From Acetobacter indonesiensis (GTDB lineage: Bacteria; Pseudomonadota; Alphaproteobacteria; Acetobacterales; Acetobacteraceae): a stretch of 64,000 nucleotides of DNA. The stretch is from positions 62,001 through 126,000 of the forward strand of contig NZ_BAMW01000030.1 in NCBI RefSeq assembly GCF_000963945.1, written 5' to 3'. Numbering within the stretch: position 1 is the first letter of the stretch; every line of letters begins with the position of its first letter. Below, one piece after another: positions 1-7,550 of the stretch. A program made the position numbers and the translations under genes. The notes under the pieces were generated by a model that saw only the letters and a list, made by a program, of their open reading frames with translations, had not been told where the DNA came from and did not search any database.

Positions 1-119
1 AGGCTGCGGTAGATGCACTGGAGTGGGATGTCGCAACCAGCCTGCGTCATGCTGAAGCCGCCTTTGACCGGGTGACGATGCATCTGAACCGCTGCGAGCC
101 TTACTTACAAGCAGCCTGA
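1..119 (+). CDS. 3' end of an unidentified gene (partial)
   Basis: An open frame enters from the left edge and stops with TGA at 117-119, giving about 38 codons. The readable C-terminus is Ala/Leu-rich with scattered Arg and Glu, looks helical and ends PYLQAA. There is no membrane segment or recognisable motif. It lies 44 nt before hmuT on the same strand, so it may belong to the same iron or haem transcription unit. I do not recognise the family; the frame and stop are clear but the product is not. Confidence 0.5.
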   Translation, partial: AAVDALEWDVATSLRHAEAAFDRVTMHLNRCEPYLQAA

Positions 120-163
120 TTACATTATATTCTATACGTCTAGAGAAAAGATTTTTACCGGAT

Positions 164-1102
164 ATGGAAAAATACAAAGAATACTCTATCTCGCGTCGTG
201 TTATGTTGGCCGGGGTAGGGGCGGGTCTGGTTGCCGCTTTTGGCGGGGCGGCAGCCAGCACACTTCCAAAGAAAGATATTACAGATTGCAGGGGGCGACG
301 TGTTGCGCTTGGGGCGGCTAATCGCATTGCCTGTATTGGTGGCGCAATAACCGAAACACTGTACGATCTCGGGGCGCAGAACCGTATTGTTGCTGTAGAT
401 ACAACCAGCACATGGCCACCCGAAGCCCTTCAGACTAAAAAATCCCTTGGCTATATGAGAACCATTTCAGTTGAAGGTGTCCTGTCGCTTCAGCCTGACC
501 TTGTTCTGAGTCTGAATGATGCAGGCCCTGCGACAGCAATTGATCAGCTTATTGCGTCGCCGGTGCCGGTGGTTATGGTGGCATCCAAACCCACACCTGA
601 CACAATACTGGATCGAACCCGCTTTCTGGCAGATGTTGTGCAATGCCAGAAGGAAGGGAGCGTTTTGTGCCAGTCTATAGAGAAGGGTTTCCAAACTCTG
701 TCAGACTGGCGCGCAAAACTTCCAGCCGAGAAAACACGCGTTATTTTTGTTATGAGCATGCAAAACGGACGCCCTATGGTGGCCGGAACCGGCACGGCCG
801 CAGACAGCATGATTGCGCTGACAGGATGCATCAATGCCGCGGGCACAATGCAGGGTTATAAAACACTGAATGATGAAGCGCTAATTCCTCTGGCTCCTCA
901 GGTTGTCTTGTTAATGGAGCAAAGCGGTGCCCACATTCAGGCCGAAATGCTAAAATCTGCTGCGTTCAAACAAACCCCCGCTGGAAAAAACGCCCGGTTT
1001 GTGCAGATGGAAGGGGGGCGGATGCTTGGCTTTGGTCCGCGTACGCCACAAACTGCGTTTGAACTGGCACAAAAAATCAATGCCAGTCTGCCCCCTGCGT
1101 AA
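164..1102 (+). CDS. hmuT: Haem/hemin ABC transporter, periplasmic binding protein
   Basis: A 312-residue substrate-binding protein of the cluster that serves haem and siderophore importers; it would carry haem from the outer-membrane receptor to the HmuU permease. The N-terminus has a twin-arginine type signal (SRRVMLAG at residues 10-17, then a hydrophobic Ala/Gly stretch), so export by Tat is likely. Two lobes follow, with the first-lobe pattern RIACIGGAITETLYDLGA typical of HmuT/BtuF-type proteins. It is the first gene of a tight cluster with a permease and an ATPase, and an IsdG-like haem monooxygenase follows, which points to haem rather than cobalamin or siderophore. Substrate is inferred from context. 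Confidence 0.85.
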   Translation: MEKYKEYSISRRVMLAGVGAGLVAAFGGAAASTLPKKDITDCRGRRVALGAANRIACIGGAITETLYDLGAQNRIVAVDTTSTWPPEALQTKKSLGYMRTISVEGVLSLQPDLVLSLNDAGPATAIDQLIASPVPVVMVASKPTPDTILDRTRFLADVVQCQKEGSVLCQSIEKGFQTLSDWRAKLPAEKTRVIFVMSMQNGRPMVAGTGTAADSMIALTGCINAAGTMQGYKTLNDEALIPLAPQVVLLMEQSGAHIQAEMLKSAAFKQTPAGKNARFVQMEGGRMLGFGPRTPQTAFELAQKINASLPPA

Positions 1103-1117
1103 GCTGAGTCTGACGGG

Positions 1118-2128
1118 ATGAGCCAGAAGATCTTTTTTCTTTTGTTTCTCCTTGTGTGTTTTGTGGCATCCGTTCTTTTATCACTGAATATCGGTGCGAC
1201 GCATATTCCGTTGTGGGCTGTCATGACAGGTGGTCATGATCTGTTTCTTGCAAAAGAAGTCATTTTGCAAATTCGTGCACCACGCGTTTTCATGGCCGCA
1301 CTGACAGGGGCGGCATTAGGCGGAGCCGGTGCCATTATGCAGGGGTTGTTCCGTAATCCGTTGGCAGACCCAGGGCTGATCGGTGTTTCTTCTGGTGCTG
1401 GGCTGGTTACATCGCTTCTGATTGTTTTAGGTGTAGCCGATACGCTTCCTGTCTCGTATGGATTGTGGGTGCTTCCATTAGGGGGGATGTTAGGTGGCTT
1501 TGGGGCGACATTGCTGCTCTACGCGTTTGCACGCAAACAGGGGCAAACATCCATTAGTACCATTCTGCTGGCGGGCGTTGCATTTTCTGCATTCTGTGGT
1601 GCGTTAACCGGTATTTTGGTTTTTCGCGCCAATGACCAGGCACTGCGTGATATCACGTTCTGGACCATGGGCAGTCTGGCCGGGATGAACTGGTCACGGG
1701 TGCTTCTTGTTGTGCCATTTTTCTGTATTTCTCTTTTAAGTTCCATCACCATCACAAAACCACTCAATGCCATGCTTCTTGGTGAAGCTGATGCTGCTTT
1801 AATGGGGTTTCCGGTTGAACGGACAAAGCAGCTTGCCATGCTGGCCTCTGCCGCGTCTGTTGGGGCATCCGTGTCTCTGGTCGGCGCTATTGGCTTTATC
1901 GGTGTGGTGGTGCCACATCTGGTGCGTCTGGTAACCGGGCCTGATTATCGATGGGTGTTGCCCGGCAGCGTGACACTCGGCGCATGTTTGCTGGTGGTGT
2001 CAGATGCTGTAGCGCGTGTTGTTGCTGCACCGGCTGAAGTGCCTGTTGGTATTATAACGGCGCTGGTAGGTTCGCCTATTTTTGTCTGGATGCTGGTACG
2101 GTCACATAAGGGAAACGCATCCTTATGA
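1118..2128 (+). CDS. hmuU: Haem ABC transporter permease, FecCD family
   Basis: A 336-residue inner-membrane permease of the FecCD/BtuC family, which forms a homodimeric channel. It shows about nine or ten hydrophobic segments and family landmarks: RAPRVFMAALTGAALGGAGA early, GLFRNPLADPGLIGVSSGAG after it, and GFIGVVVPHLVR before the last helices, the region that contacts the ATPase. It starts 15 nt after hmuT and its TGA overlaps the hmuV ATG (ATGA at 2125-2128), so the two are translationally coupled. The haem assignment comes from the neighbours; a siderophore permease would look similar. Confidence 0.88.
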   Translation: MSQKIFFLLFLLVCFVASVLLSLNIGATHIPLWAVMTGGHDLFLAKEVILQIRAPRVFMAALTGAALGGAGAIMQGLFRNPLADPGLIGVSSGAGLVTSLLIVLGVADTLPVSYGLWVLPLGGMLGGFGATLLLYAFARKQGQTSISTILLAGVAFSAFCGALTGILVFRANDQALRDITFWTMGSLAGMNWSRVLLVVPFFCISLLSSITITKPLNAMLLGEADAALMGFPVERTKQLAMLASAASVGASVSLVGAIGFIGVVVPHLVRLVTGPDYRWVLPGSVTLGACLLVVSDAVARVVAAPAEVPVGIITALVGSPIFVWMLVRSHKGNASL

Positions 2129-2943
2129 TAGTTCGTCTTGAAGAAAGTGGTGTTAGCAAACAGAATAAAATACTTCTGTCATCGCTTTATCTGTCCATAA
2201 AACCGGGTGAAGTCATGGCTATTGTCGGGCCGAATGGCGCGGGAAAAAGCACATTACTGAAACTGATGAGTGGTAGCATGATGCCGACAACAGGCACGGT
2301 GTGGCTGGGTGATCGGAACATGGCAGATTTTAGTGCCATGGAACTGGCCCAGCACAGGGCTGTTTTGGCGCAGGATTGTGTGACAACAGCTTGCTTCCCG
2401 GTGCAAGATATGGTTGCTATGGGCCTGACCTATACCGGAAAGCACCTGACGCGGCCAAAGCAGAACAAGCTTATCGAAAATGTGCTTGCCCAAGTTGGTC
2501 TGGCTGAATTTGCCCAGCGGGACGTAACAACCCTATCGGGTGGGGAGCGCCAGCGGGCTCATCTTGCGCGTGTTCTGGCCCAGTTACAGGGCAGCGAGGC
2601 CCATTATGGACCGGGTCTTCTGCTACTGGATGAACCACTGGCGGCGCAGGATCTGGCCCATCAAAAACTGATTATGGACAGTGCATTACGGCATGCAGCA
2701 AAAGGCGGCAGTGTTGTTGTTGTATTGCATGACCTGAACTGGGCTGCTGCCTGCGCGGATATGGTCGTCGTTCTGTCAAAGGGCCGCCTGCATGCCCAAG
2801 GTTCCCCCGTTGAGATACTGAACACACGGCTTCTGGCCGATGTGTTCGGGGTGCAATCACGACATTATGTGATGCACGAAGAAACAGGTCGCCCTTTTAT
2901 TATTCCGCACGATCTGATGAAACAGTCATCTTTTACAGCCTGA
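2125..2943 (+). CDS. hmuV: Haem ABC transporter ATP-binding protein
   Basis: A 272-residue ABC ATPase that powers HmuU. Walker A is GPNGAGKST (residues 35-43), the signature is LSGGERQRAHLARVL, Walker B is LLLLDEPLAAQD and the H-loop is VVLHDLNWA. The Q-loop region contains HRAVLAQD, which is usual for HmuV. It overlaps the permease by 4 nt and ends 13 nt before the haem monooxygenase gene, so all four form one operon. Length is normal for HmuV. Confidence 0.88.
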   Translation: MIVRLEESGVSKQNKILLSSLYLSIKPGEVMAIVGPNGAGKSTLLKLMSGSMMPTTGTVWLGDRNMADFSAMELAQHRAVLAQDCVTTACFPVQDMVAMGLTYTGKHLTRPKQNKLIENVLAQVGLAEFAQRDVTTLSGGERQRAHLARVLAQLQGSEAHYGPGLLLLDEPLAAQDLAHQKLIMDSALRHAAKGGSVVVVLHDLNWAAACADMVVVLSKGRLHAQGSPVEILNTRLLADVFGVQSRHYVMHEETGRPFIIPHDLMKQSSFTA

Positions 2944-2956
2944 AAGGAAGACAACT

Positions 2957-3271
2957 ATGTATATTGCCATGAACCGCTTTCGTGTTCATCCTGACCATGA
3001 AGAGGCATTTAAAAAACGTTGGCTTGACCGAGAAGTTCTTTTGAAAACAGTTCCGGGTTTTGAAAGTTTTCAATTTTTGCAAGGCCCACGATATGAAGAC
3101 TATGTTCTGTATGCGTCTCATACCGTGTGGGAATCCTACGACGCATTTATTGGCTGGACAAAGTCAGAACAGTTTCGGGCAGCGCACGCCAATGCAGGGG
3201 AAGGGAAGCCGTTGACAGTTGGTCCACCTGTTTTTGAAGGGTTTCAGGTTCTTCAAAACATCACCAACTGA
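2957..3271 (+). CDS. IsdG/HmuQ-like haem-degrading monooxygenase (ABM fold)
   Basis: A 104-residue antibiotic-biosynthesis-monooxygenase-fold protein expected to open the haem ring in the cytoplasm and release iron. The three residues that define IsdG-type haem oxygenases are in register: Asn6, Trp67 and His77 (IsdG itself uses Asn7, Trp67 and His77). A good binding site (AAGGAAG) precedes the ATG. As the last gene of the hmu cluster it completes a path from haem uptake to iron release, as HmuQ/HmuD do in Bradyrhizobium. The tetrapyrrole product formed cannot be read from sequence. Confidence 0.85.
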   Translation: MYIAMNRFRVHPDHEEAFKKRWLDREVLLKTVPGFESFQFLQGPRYEDYVLYASHTVWESYDAFIGWTKSEQFRAAHANAGEGKPLTVGPPVFEGFQVLQNITN

Positions 3272-3281
3272 TTTTTCAAGA

Positions 3282-3308
3282 AGCTGCATATTGATAAAAT
3301 ATGCAGCT
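3282..3308 (+). terminator. Hairpin at the end of the hmu operon
   Basis: A perfect 10-bp inverted repeat (AGCTGCATAT / ATATGCAGCT, 7-nt loop) lies 10 nt after the haem monooxygenase stop. The bases after it are AT-rich (ATATGAATTTGTTATTTT) but not a clean T-run, so termination may be partial. It lies between convergent genes. Confidence 0.55.
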
Positions 3309-3324
3309 ATATGAATTTGTTATT

Positions 3325-3645
3325 TTAAGTATCAAGCCCTGTATGGCGGTCAATATGACCAAGGTCGCGTTCCGGGGCAATAATGGCGCGGACTCTGCGC
3401 TTTAATTCCTTGGCGTCAGGAAAGCCACCATCGTTTTTTCTTTCCCATATCGTCTGGTTTTCCACCTGGTTTTCCACCTGGATTTCAAAGTGGCCGCCAG
3501 TATCAGGTATCAAAGCGACTTCTCCTACATCCTGACCAAACGTTGAGAGAAGCTCCTGCGCCATCCATCCGGCCCGAAGAAGCCAGTTACATTGGGTGCA
3601 ATATCTTATGGAAATGCGAGGTTTGGTAGAATTGGGTGCTGTCAT
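3325..3645 (-). CDS. SelT/SelW/SelH (Rdx) family redox protein
   Basis: A 106-residue protein of the selenoprotein-W-like family, with Cys where the animal homologues have selenocysteine. The redox motif CTQC sits at residues 16-19 at the end of the first strand (ISIRYCTQC), followed by the usual WMAQELLSTF helix and a C-terminal LKRRVRAIIAPERDLGH. The role is thought to be thioredoxin-like redox chemistry, but no substrate is established for the bacterial members. A strong binding site (AGGAGAGAG) precedes the ATG. A 12-nt in-frame tandem duplication gives QVENQVENQ in the middle of the domain. Unlinked in function, as far as can be seen, to the haem genes on either side. Confidence 0.8.
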   Translation of the reverse strand: MTAPNSTKPRISIRYCTQCNWLLRAGWMAQELLSTFGQDVGEVALIPDTGGHFEIQVENQVENQTIWERKNDGGFPDAKELKRRVRAIIAPERDLGHIDRHTGLDT

Positions 3646-3759
3646 CGTTCTCTCTCCTGTCTGTTGTCCAGCTGCTGTTTGTTGAAATTTGGAAAGACAG
3701 ATCAGGAGTGTAATGCAAAGCTGCTAAAATAACAGAGAGTGTGGCGGGACACTTGAAAT

Positions 3760-3791
3760 GGCTACCCACGCACAGTTCTGAATGGGTAGCC
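3760..3791 (-). terminator. Hairpin after the TonB receptor gene
   Basis: A 9-bp inverted repeat (GGCTACCCA / TGGGTAGCC) lies 16 nt beyond the receptor stop on the minus strand. It is followed on that strand by ATTTCAAG, which is only weakly U-rich. Position supports a terminator; the weak tail lowers confidence. Confidence 0.5.
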
Positions 3792-3807
3792 GATACAATA
3801 ACAATAA

Positions 3808-5994
3808 TTAGTAAGTTACGCGTAAATTAAGGTAAAAATTACGTCCCGGTTCCGGAAAGCCTGAAACCATCTGGTAGTTCTGGTCAAGCAGGTTGCTGGC
3901 GTTTGCCCCTATCTGTAGCCGCGGCGTAATCTGATAATCAACGCGCGCCGCGATATTGACGTTATGGCCGGTACGGAAATAGGCTGTCCCCGCAGTATTG
4001 GTTGTCCACCGGTTAGACGCGATATCGACACTGGGGACAAAGCGCAGATGCCGTATTGGCTTCCATTCCGCATAGACAAAGGCCTTATGGGTTGGCACAT
4101 CGGTAGGCCGCGTGATGGCTGAAACGGTATCGTTAATATCTTGATGGATATATGTATAATTTCCGCCAACCAAAAGTTTTTTGGTAACAGGAAGGGCAAC
4201 TGAAATCTCGGCCCCCATATAATTGGCGTTATTCACGTTTCTGCTTTGCGTGACTGCTACACCATTATAAATCATGGGGAATGACGTAATAAGGTCAGTC
4301 AGGTGTGAATAGAACAACGCCCCTTCAACTTCGACGCGCCCAAACGTGTGTGCCCCGCCAATTTCATAATTCTGGGTTCGTTCCGGGCGCAGGCCAGGGT
4401 TTGAAACGGCCCCACCAAAGCGGGTGCTGAAACGTTCAAAAAGAGTGGGGAAACGTACCCGGTCAGAAACACTGATATGAAGTTCTGATTTGGCGTCTGG
4501 CTGCCAACTTAACCGAGCCTGCCCGTTGGGTGCGCCCCGGTTTTTAACAGGGTACTGAATAAGTGTGGTTCCTGATGCGCCTTCTGCGTGGTCAAGAACA
4601 CGCCAGTCATAACTGACACCGGTTTGAAGCGATAATGTTGGCAGAATATGGAAGGTATTTTCGCCTGCTATGCTGTAACTTTGTTCGACAGATGATGCTT
4701 CAGGTTGCCATCCGCCACCGGGAAAAGTCTGTTGCAGTTCATGATGCTGATCCAGCCGCCCATAAAATGCGATGCCGAATGTATCCCGTGCCGAAAGTTC
4801 GGCCTCCAGTCGAGCCGATCCGCCCCATGCTGCGTCATTATAATAGCTGTTAAAGGCTTTGGGTTTGGTCTGCGTTGTTTCAGTTGAATCATCAAAGCTG
4901 CGCAAAAGATTATAAAACGTATTCCTGTAAAGCTTTGTTTTCAGGACCAGATGGCGGCCCAGTGCCGTGCGACCTGTTAAAGACAGGCTGTCCAGATTCC
5001 ACGCAGGCCAAGTCCAGTTTCTTTGAATGGAGATGGGATCAACAACTGAAAAAGGCGCACGTTTTTCGCCCTCCTGCCGCGTATAGTTTACGGTATATTC
5101 ATCAGTTTCATTGGGTGTAAAACCAATTTTCGCATTCACTCGCCAGTCGAGTGAGTCAGACAGCAGGCGCTTGCCTTTGCCCTGTGTGGCAGTGGGCGTG
5201 AAGTTTGATGAAAGATCGGTATGGTCAACGTCATTGCGGGCAAAGCTTGCTTGTGCGTACCATTTTTCATGCTTGGTACCCACAAGTGCGAACACATTAT
5301 ATCCTCCGTATTCCCCCGCATGCCCCAAGGCGGAGCCGCCCCGTACTTCTACTTCCAGTTCCTTGCGGGGCGCGCGCGTTACCAGATTGACCATGCCGCC
5401 CATGGCATCTGGTCCGTCCAGTACCGAGGCATATCCTTTTGCAATCTGAATTTCAGCAATGTCAGGCGTCAAGAACCGTCCATAATCAAGTCGGTTATCA
5501 GCCGGCAGGTAAATACGAATACCGTCAACCAATACAGGCACCTGAAAACGATTGAAGCCGCGCACCATGATAGTACGTTCGTTCCGGGAGCCGCCTGTGT
5601 TGGCGGAATTGACACCCGGTATCAGATTGATGGCCTGATCAAGGGTAGTTTTATTGAAGATATACATGGCTTCAGATGACAGCGTTGAACTGCCAATCAG
5701 CATGCTTGGTTCATGGTGTCCGTAAACCGTGATTTCACCGGGAGTATAGGTATCCCCTCTGTTGGGCTTTGTCTGGACCACAGACGTGCTTGAAGGGATT
5801 GTTGCTCGTTTTATGACGGATGTAGGGGCAGAGGATGGCTGACTGTTCTGACCTGTGCGAGGCGTCTGCTGTGCTGCTGTTGCGGGTGCTACAGGCGCAA
5901 GGCTGTCAGCATGTGCTCTTTTCTCGTCAGTGTAAGTGAGAGTGGTCGCGACAAGAGCCGAGACCACCAACCGAGCCGGATGGTGGATTGCCAT
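3808..5994 (-). CDS. TonB-dependent outer-membrane receptor
   Basis: A 728-residue receptor with a signal peptide, a TonB box-like ITVYG near residue 85, a plug domain (LDQAINLIPGVN, then IMVRGFNRFQVPVLVDGIRI) and a 22-strand-type barrel ending in YLNLRVTY with a terminal aromatic. The open frame extends 20 codons further upstream, but that would run into the divergent gene; the ATG at 5994 has an AGGA-type binding site and starts a normal signal peptide, so I chose it. It is next to the haem operon, yet the region before NPGL lacks the His of the FRAP/NPNL haem-receptor motif, so haem is not proven. It is divergent from a periplasmic protein and a di-haem peroxidase. Confidence 0.82.
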   Translation of the reverse strand: MAIHHPARLVVSALVATTLTYTDEKRAHADSLAPVAPATAAQQTPRTGQNSQPSSAPTSVIKRATIPSSTSVVQTKPNRGDTYTPGEITVYGHHEPSMLIGSSTLSSEAMYIFNKTTLDQAINLIPGVNSANTGGSRNERTIMVRGFNRFQVPVLVDGIRIYLPADNRLDYGRFLTPDIAEIQIAKGYASVLDGPDAMGGMVNLVTRAPRKELEVEVRGGSALGHAGEYGGYNVFALVGTKHEKWYAQASFARNDVDHTDLSSNFTPTATQGKGKRLLSDSLDWRVNAKIGFTPNETDEYTVNYTRQEGEKRAPFSVVDPISIQRNWTWPAWNLDSLSLTGRTALGRHLVLKTKLYRNTFYNLLRSFDDSTETTQTKPKAFNSYYNDAAWGGSARLEAELSARDTFGIAFYGRLDQHHELQQTFPGGGWQPEASSVEQSYSIAGENTFHILPTLSLQTGVSYDWRVLDHAEGASGTTLIQYPVKNRGAPNGQARLSWQPDAKSELHISVSDRVRFPTLFERFSTRFGGAVSNPGLRPERTQNYEIGGAHTFGRVEVEGALFYSHLTDLITSFPMIYNGVAVTQSRNVNNANYMGAEISVALPVTKKLLVGGNYTYIHQDINDTVSAITRPTDVPTHKAFVYAEWKPIRHLRFVPSVDIASNRWTTNTAGTAYFRTGHNVNIAARVDYQITPRLQIGANASNLLDQNYQMVSGFPEPGRNFYLNLRVTY

Positions 5995-6056
5995 GGACGT
6001 CCTACGTTGCTGTAATGTATATAAACAAATATAGACAAAATGCCTGAGAGACAATC

Positions 6057-6581
6057 ATGAAGCGTATAAATCTGGTATTAGGGGCGGCTGTTTTGGGTTT
6101 TGCTGTGACGGGCAATCCCGCATGGGCGGATAAAAAAGCCTGCACACCCGGCATGTACACACTACCTGCCGATTTGTCTGGTTGGGCTACACCAGCCGTT
6201 ATGACGGCGGCGCGCACCCCGCAGGATCTTTCAAAATCCCAGATTGAGGCAGGTAAGGCTGTTCGCCTGCAATTGGCCCCGACACCGGATTTACAGTTTG
6301 TGCTTCGCCCCAATGAACCCGGTGGCAGCGTAAGTTCAGCCGGAATGGTGGGCTTTGCTGTTGCAAAAAAAGGCACATACCGGGTGATGCTGGGTGGCCG
6401 CGCCTGGATTGATGTGGTGCAGAACGGGCATGCCGTGGATTCTACAGCGCATCATCACGGGCCGGAATGTTCTGGCATAGGGAAAATGGTTGATTTCACC
6501 CTTGATGAAGGAACGGCTGTTTTGCAGTTAAGTGGGAGTGGGAAAAAAGAACTGACCGTGATGCTGGTTTCTGTGCCCTGA
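6057..6581 (+). CDS. Small secreted protein with a His cluster, unknown function
   Basis: A 174-residue protein with a clear Sec signal peptide (positive start, hydrophobic core, cleavage after NPAWA). The mature part has a Cys near its start, a beta-rich body (YRVMLGGRAWIDVV, VDFTLDEGTAVLQLSGS) and a cluster AHHHGPECSG that could bind metal or haem. A GAGAG binding site precedes the ATG. It overlaps the di-haem peroxidase gene (TGATG) and is divergent from a TonB receptor, starting 62 nt away. I do not recognise the family. The context suggests a periplasmic partner in metal or haem handling; that is inference. Confidence 0.7.
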   Translation: MKRINLVLGAAVLGFAVTGNPAWADKKACTPGMYTLPADLSGWATPAVMTAARTPQDLSKSQIEAGKAVRLQLAPTPDLQFVLRPNEPGGSVSSAGMVGFAVAKKGTYRVMLGGRAWIDVVQNGHAVDSTAHHHGPECSGIGKMVDFTLDEGTAVLQLSGSGKKELTVMLVSVP

Positions 6582-7483
6582 TGCGGGGTTGGCGTGCGTG
6601 CGTCTTTTTGTGGGCGGGGGTACTGGTTGCTTTGGTGGATGCAAGAGCAGACACCATTCCGTCACCCCAGCAGACAGCGCAAACTGAGTTGGGTCGGTAT
6701 CTGTTTTATGATGCTGACCTTTCACAAGATGGCAGTATCTCTTGCGCAACGTGCCATGAACAGAAACACGCTTTTGCTGATGGTAATAAAACGCACCCCG
6801 GTGTTACGGATGATGCAGGGATACGTAATGTGCCCTCTTTGGCTAATGTCGGGTCATTTCACACACTGACATGGATTGACCAGCACCTGACTACCTTGGA
6901 ACAGCAGTTTTTTGTTCCGGTATTTGGCCATACTCCAGTTGAAATGGGGATGATCAATCGGCAGGAAATGGTAGTGCGTGTCGCGGGTAAAGCCTGCTAT
7001 AAAGCATTATTTGCCAAAGCTTTTCCTGACCAGTCACCACATATTTCGTCAAAAACGATTGCTCAGGCTGTTGCGGCTTTTGAACGCACATTGGTCAGCC
7101 GACAGGCCGTGTGGGATTTACCAGACCATGGACAAAGTCTTCAGTCTGAAACACAAAAAATGGGGGCTACGTTATTTTTCGGCAAAGCGCATTGCAGTCG
7201 CTGTCATGCGCCACCGTTATTTACGGACCAGAAATTTTATAGACTGGTAGCCGCTGATAGAACACAGATCAGAACACCTTCTTTGCGGAATATTCAGGTT
7301 ACAGCACCCTATTTTCATGATGGTTCTGCCTCAACATTGAAAGAAGCCATATCGGCGCACGGGTTGGCGCATAATTTAACCGAGCAAGAGACGAATAATC
7401 TTACTGATTTTCTTCAGCTTTTAACGGACCGAACGTTTCTGACAAATCCCGCATTCAGTTTGCCTGCGCAAGAGTGCCGTTAA
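6581..7483 (+). CDS. Di-haem cytochrome c peroxidase / MauG-type protein
   Basis: A 300-residue periplasmic protein with a signal peptide and two c-type haem sites, CATCH (residues 55-59) and CSRCH (205-209). The layout is that of bacterial di-haem peroxidases: GRYLFYDADLSQDGSISCATCH, FADG, VPSLANV in the first domain and TPSLRNIQVTAPYFHDGSASTL in the second. It would reduce hydrogen peroxide, or in MauG relatives oxidise a partner protein. It is slightly short of the usual 320-350 residues. It is translationally coupled to the His-rich secreted protein, which may be its partner. Known relatives linked to TonB receptors exist; the actual substrate is unknown. Confidence 0.85.
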   Translation: MRGWRACVFLWAGVLVALVDARADTIPSPQQTAQTELGRYLFYDADLSQDGSISCATCHEQKHAFADGNKTHPGVTDDAGIRNVPSLANVGSFHTLTWIDQHLTTLEQQFFVPVFGHTPVEMGMINRQEMVVRVAGKACYKALFAKAFPDQSPHISSKTIAQAVAAFERTLVSRQAVWDLPDHGQSLQSETQKMGATLFFGKAHCSRCHAPPLFTDQKFYRLVAADRTQIRTPSLRNIQVTAPYFHDGSASTLKEAISAHGLAHNLTEQETNNLTDFLQLLTDRTFLTNPAFSLPAQECR

Positions 7484-7497
7484 ATGTCGTACATAAA

Positions 7498-7526
7498 AAA
7501 ACGCCGGGCGAAAAACCCGGCGTTTC
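7498..7526. terminator. Bidirectional terminator between peroxidase and TonB receptor
   Basis: An 8-bp GC stem (ACGCCGGG / CCCGGCGT, loop CGAAAAA) is flanked by an A-run on the left and TTTC on the right. It sits between the convergent peroxidase and receptor genes and can serve both. Confidence 0.8.
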
Positions 7527-7550
7527 TGTCTTGGCCTGATTGGGAGAAAA

